Below, in pieces: positions 23,594 to 25,618 of a stretch of 25,618 bases of DNA. Made by a program: the position numbers and the translations under genes. This DNA is from a virus: IMG/VR virus record IMGVR_UViG_3300014720_000169, positions 1 through 25,618 of that record; one strand, 5' to 3'. The notes under the pieces are model-generated. The model saw nothing but the letters and a program-made list of their open reading frames with translations, was not told where the DNA came from and searched no databases. The number at the start of each line of letters is the position of its first letter. The stretch's first letter is position 1.

Positions 23594-23847
23594 TAGAAAA
23601 TAATCTTATTTAGTTTTTCGCTTTTAGTGGTAATGGTCAATGTAAAACCAAACCAGCTAATAACAACTTCTGTTTTCTTTTCTACTACTTGTCTGCAGAA
23701 TGGATCTTTACATTTTTGTGTATTAATACATCCTTTTAAACAGTTTCCTTGTGGCCCATAAGGTTTACGCACAATTTGTGTGTGGGGGAGTAAATTTACA
23801 TGTTGATAGCTTTCTTTCCAGCCATTAGTAAATGAAATTGTTGTCAT
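23593..23847 (-). CDS. Small Cys-rich protein, possible metal binder
   Basis: This ORF encodes 84 residues. CLKGCINTQKCKDPFC (about residues 36-51) places four Cys within 16 residues (C-x3-C-x6-C-x4-C), which could ligate zinc or an iron-sulfur cluster. A hydrophobic beta stretch (VVISWFGFTLTITT) follows, and the protein is basic overall. No family is recognised. Its stop overlaps the NinB-like gene start. It lies between that gene and the radical SAM gene; a role connected with either cannot be shown. Confidence 0.62.
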   Translation of the reverse strand: MTTISFTNGWKESYQHVNLLPHTQIVRKPYGPQGNCLKGCINTQKCKDPFCRQVVEKKTEVVISWFGFTLTITTKSEKLNKIIF

Positions 23848-23874
23848 AGTTTTTCTTCAAAGATATTGATTATT

Positions 23875-24729
23875 TTAAAAAATGTATCTGATCGTGTTCC
23901 AGGGGATTATTTCTGTGTGTAGAGCGCGAAATTGTTGGATATATTCTTTCTTAAGAACATGATTATATCTAATGTTTTTACCTCCATACTCAGAAATTTT
24001 TGCCTCTTGAATTTCAGGTTTCCATAGTAATTCTTCTCCGGGTAAGTTTTTTTCTAGGTTATACTTGTGTTTACCTGTATTGTGTGTAAGAAAAATTACC
24101 TCAGCTTTTACTTTGTCTTTGTTTTCTACTATACCTTGTACTTGTCTAAAGAGTTCAGCATATTCTATTAACCAGTCATCTGTTATAATTACAGGAGAAA
24201 AGTTTATGTGCACATCATATCCAGCAGATATAAATCTATCAATAGCTTTTATTCTAAGATCTATAGGCGTGGTGTGTGGCTCTAACAAGTTAGCATATTT
24301 CTGAGGCATGAGACTAAATCTTATTCTCATTTTACCTTCTGGGTTATATTCAAGTAGTTTCTCGTTAACATACTTAGTAGCAAATGAGCCCATCGCGCGA
24401 GGGTGGTGTTTAAAGAAATCAAACACTTTTTTCCAGTCATAGTGTTTAGCATGTAAAGCCATATCACTATTAGTACCTATATCATAGGTTACATATTCTG
24501 GATGAGTTTGATTAGGCTTTTCTACATCTGCAAACCAGGCGTGGTGATCTACTTCTGTAAGTATTTGATTAATGTTTTCAGCAATGTTAACACCTTCTGT
24601 TTTGTGGCGTTTACAGTAACAATAGCCGCAGTTAAATCCGCATCCCATAATTATAGTTGGGGTAAGGAAATCTGTGCTGCGGCCACTGTTTCTAATAACC
24701 ATAGATTTTCTATTTACTTTTTCGATCAT
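23875..24729 (-). CDS. SPL-like radical SAM protein (spore photoproduct lyase family)
   Basis: This 284-residue protein carries the radical SAM motif CGFNCGYC (C30, C34, C37) for a 4Fe-4S cluster that cleaves S-adenosylmethionine. Beyond it, the sequence follows the SPL pattern. GSFATKY resembles the SPL RFVTKY strand. MRIRFSLMP resembles RFRFSIN. EPHTTPIDLRIKAIDRFISAGYDVHINFSPVI follows SPL's EPGT...DARLAAARKVAGAGY...PI segment. SPL repairs the 5-thyminyl-dihydrothymine UV lesion. However, the conserved SPL Cys that donates hydrogen appears to be Thr here (T86 in GTNSD where SPL has CTSD), so the reaction may differ. Phage copies may repair UV damage to the genome. The comparison is from memory of the family. 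Confidence 0.85.
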   Translation of the reverse strand: MIEKVNRKSMVIRNSGRSTDFLTPTIIMGCGFNCGYCYCKRHKTEGVNIAENINQILTEVDHHAWFADVEKPNQTHPEYVTYDIGTNSDMALHAKHYDWKKVFDFFKHHPRAMGSFATKYVNEKLLEYNPEGKMRIRFSLMPQKYANLLEPHTTPIDLRIKAIDRFISAGYDVHINFSPVIITDDWLIEYAELFRQVQGIVENKDKVKAEVIFLTHNTGKHKYNLEKNLPGEELLWKPEIQEAKISEYGGKNIRYNHVLKKEYIQQFRALHTEIIPWNTIRYIF

Positions 24730-24866
24730 ATTCTTACTATAGTATAAGGTCTATGCCAGCATAAGTCTAACCATCTTTTAGCAGCAGCTATGCTATTAAA
24801 TTCACTAGTAATAATCTCGCGCCGGATACCATGAAGTCTTATAATACATTTAACAGGTTTACTCAT
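24726..24866 (-). CDS. Very small basic hypothetical protein
   Basis: I take the ATG at 24866, giving 46 residues. A longer reading frame would lie inside the upstream gene and is not needed. The product (beginning MSKPVKCIIRLHGIRR) is basic with two Cys and ends four bases inside the radical SAM gene start. No motif is visible. The tight coupling to its neighbours and the absence of another use for this stretch support it moderately. Confidence 0.5.
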   Translation of the reverse strand: MSKPVKCIIRLHGIRREIITSEFNSIAAAKRWLDLCWHRPYTIVRI

Positions 24867-24873
24867 AATTTTT

Positions 24874-25482
24874 TTACCAGATGTCCCCATCAGTTTTATT
24901 TTCTTCATCATTTTTTGGTTTAAGTGTATCATTGTAGTCTTGCAGTTTATGAATAGACCACCAATCATATTTGAAATCAGGTTCTATAGATCTAATCTCA
25001 TCAAGTAGTTCTTGTCTATAACCTTGATTATAAAAATGAATGGTAATAGCCTCTTCTAGATCACAAATGTCTTTTGGTGCAGATATTGATACTCTTAAAT
25101 CATAATCATTCCACTTAGTTTTGTAATCATAGAATGTAATACCCTTTGTAAGATTCTTGTGCAAATCATGTAACCTGCGGTTTCTAACTCTAACAATAGA
25201 TTTGTCGCTACCAAATACATCTAAGAACCTTAAAAACCATCTTGGACACCATTTAGGCTTGGCTTTGTAATCCATGGCTAAGACTATAGGATAGAGTGCC
25301 TTAAAAACATCTCCATCATTTTCATAAGGCACACAACCTAAGTAGCCATACTTTTCATGAAATCCTTTAGGAAAGAAGATATATCTAAAGTCATCTAAGG
25401 TAATATCACGAGTATGAATTATACCCTTTTTTCTACCTTTCCAAAATAAAATAGAGTTAATCATTTGTCTTAAATAATTCAT
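24874..25482 (-). CDS. Hypothetical protein
   Basis: This ORF encodes 202 residues from the ATG at 25482. An ATG at 25464 would shorten it by six residues and reduce overlap with the upstream stop to 8 bases. It has many aromatic residues (Trp, Tyr, Phe), a basic middle (RVRNRRLHDLHKNLTKG) and an acidic Lys/Asp/Glu-rich tail. No membrane span, signal or catalytic motif was seen. The basic helix would suit a nucleic acid or nucleotide phosphate contact, but this is only a guess. The family is not recognised. Confidence 0.66.
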   Translation of the reverse strand: MNYLRQMINSILFWKGRKKGIIHTRDITLDDFRYIFFPKGFHEKYGYLGCVPYENDGDVFKALYPIVLAMDYKAKPKWCPRWFLRFLDVFGSDKSIVRVRNRRLHDLHKNLTKGITFYDYKTKWNDYDLRVSISAPKDICDLEEAITIHFYNQGYRQELLDEIRSIEPDFKYDWWSIHKLQDYNDTLKPKNDEENKTDGDIW

Positions 25483-25618
25483 AAGTACTATTTAGTGTCT
25501 TGAACTTAATGTAATCTTCTCTTTGTTCTATAATCTCTTTGATATCAGTTGTTTGCCAAGTAAAAAAGTCATTAAACGGAGACATAATCAAAGAGCGACC
25601 AATAGCAGGTTTATCATG
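25457..25618 (-). CDS. C-terminal end of a hypothetical protein (start beyond window)
   Basis: The last 53 codons and TAA stop of a leftward gene are visible, open to the window edge. The visible sequence includes GRSLIMSPFNDFFTWQTTD, then IIEQREDYIKFKTLN. Its stop overlaps the start of the next gene by 26 bases, as in the rest of the operon. The fragment is too short to recognise a family. Confidence 0.6.
   Translation of the reverse strand, partial: HDKPAIGRSLIMSPFNDFFTWQTTDIKEIIEQREDYIKFKTLNSTYELFKTND

Noticed and set aside
1-25618. Stop-codon reassignment (TAG or TGA read as an amino acid), as in some crAss-like phages
   Set aside because: TAG (for example 23207-23209) and TGA (17853-17855, 21702-21704) end genes at sensible places, and conserved frames contain no internal TAG or TGA.
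1-25618. CRISPR array, tRNA genes, insertion sequences
   Set aside because: No regularly spaced direct repeats, cloverleaf-like sequence or transposase was seen. Small RNA genes could still be missed by eye.

Overview
The window reads as part of a large, AT-rich, tailed double-stranded DNA phage genome of the crAss-like kind (Crassvirales), most likely infecting a Bacteroidetes host. The evidence is the gene set: a giant virion protein at the end of a rightward block, opposed by a leftward block holding a family B DNA polymerase, DnaG-like primase, DnaB-like helicase, SSB, Sak4-like ATPase, RuvC, PD-(D/E)XK nuclease, UNG and a MoxR/VWA pair. Start codons are preceded by A/T-rich stretches with no recognisable Shine-Dalgarno sequence, as is usual in Bacteroidetes. 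TAA, TAG and TGA all terminate genes, so the standard code applies. The taxonomic placement is inference from gene content.

Layout. Positions 1-5070 (+ strand) carry the end of a giant, probably virion-associated protein and a small unknown gene. A bidirectional terminator (5074-5098) separates this block from the leftward (- strand) replication/repair block that fills the rest, read from about 25.6 kb down to 5.1 kb. In transcription order it holds: a partial gene and two unknown genes; an SPL-like radical SAM protein; a Cys-rich small protein; a NinB-like protein; UNG; a DnaA-domain-IV-like protein; a winged-helix protein; DnaB-like helicase; an unknown; Sak4; SSB and a terminator; a small unknown; primase; a small acidic protein; RuvC; two small unknowns; the split VWA/metallopeptidase gene; the split MoxR ATPase gene and a terminator; a large unknown; the PD-(D/E)XK nuclease; two unknowns and a terminator; DNA polymerase; a widespread phage protein of unknown function; a MazG-like pyrophosphohydrolase; and a last small unknown. 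One gene (22903-23220) lies on the + strand inside this block.

Main discovery. The adjacent VWA and MoxR genes, predicted partners in one AAA+/VWA machine, are each interrupted by a group I intron at codons of conserved functional motifs. The VWA intron is a compact 289-nt ribozyme without an ORF. It splits the metal-binding MIDAS motif exactly between GRGG and TDF. The MoxR intron is 1048 nt and carries a GIY-YIG homing endonuclease. The whole endonuclease gene sits in the P1 loop, between the 5' splice site and the internal guide sequence. For both introns the P1 helix with the splice-site U-G wobble, the core P/Q/R/S elements and the terminal G can be read directly, and the joined proteins restore family consensus. 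The VWA protein also has an HExxH metallopeptidase-like domain, so the pair may be a phage-encoded ATP-driven remodelling or proteolysis machine that needs two RNA splicing events to be made.
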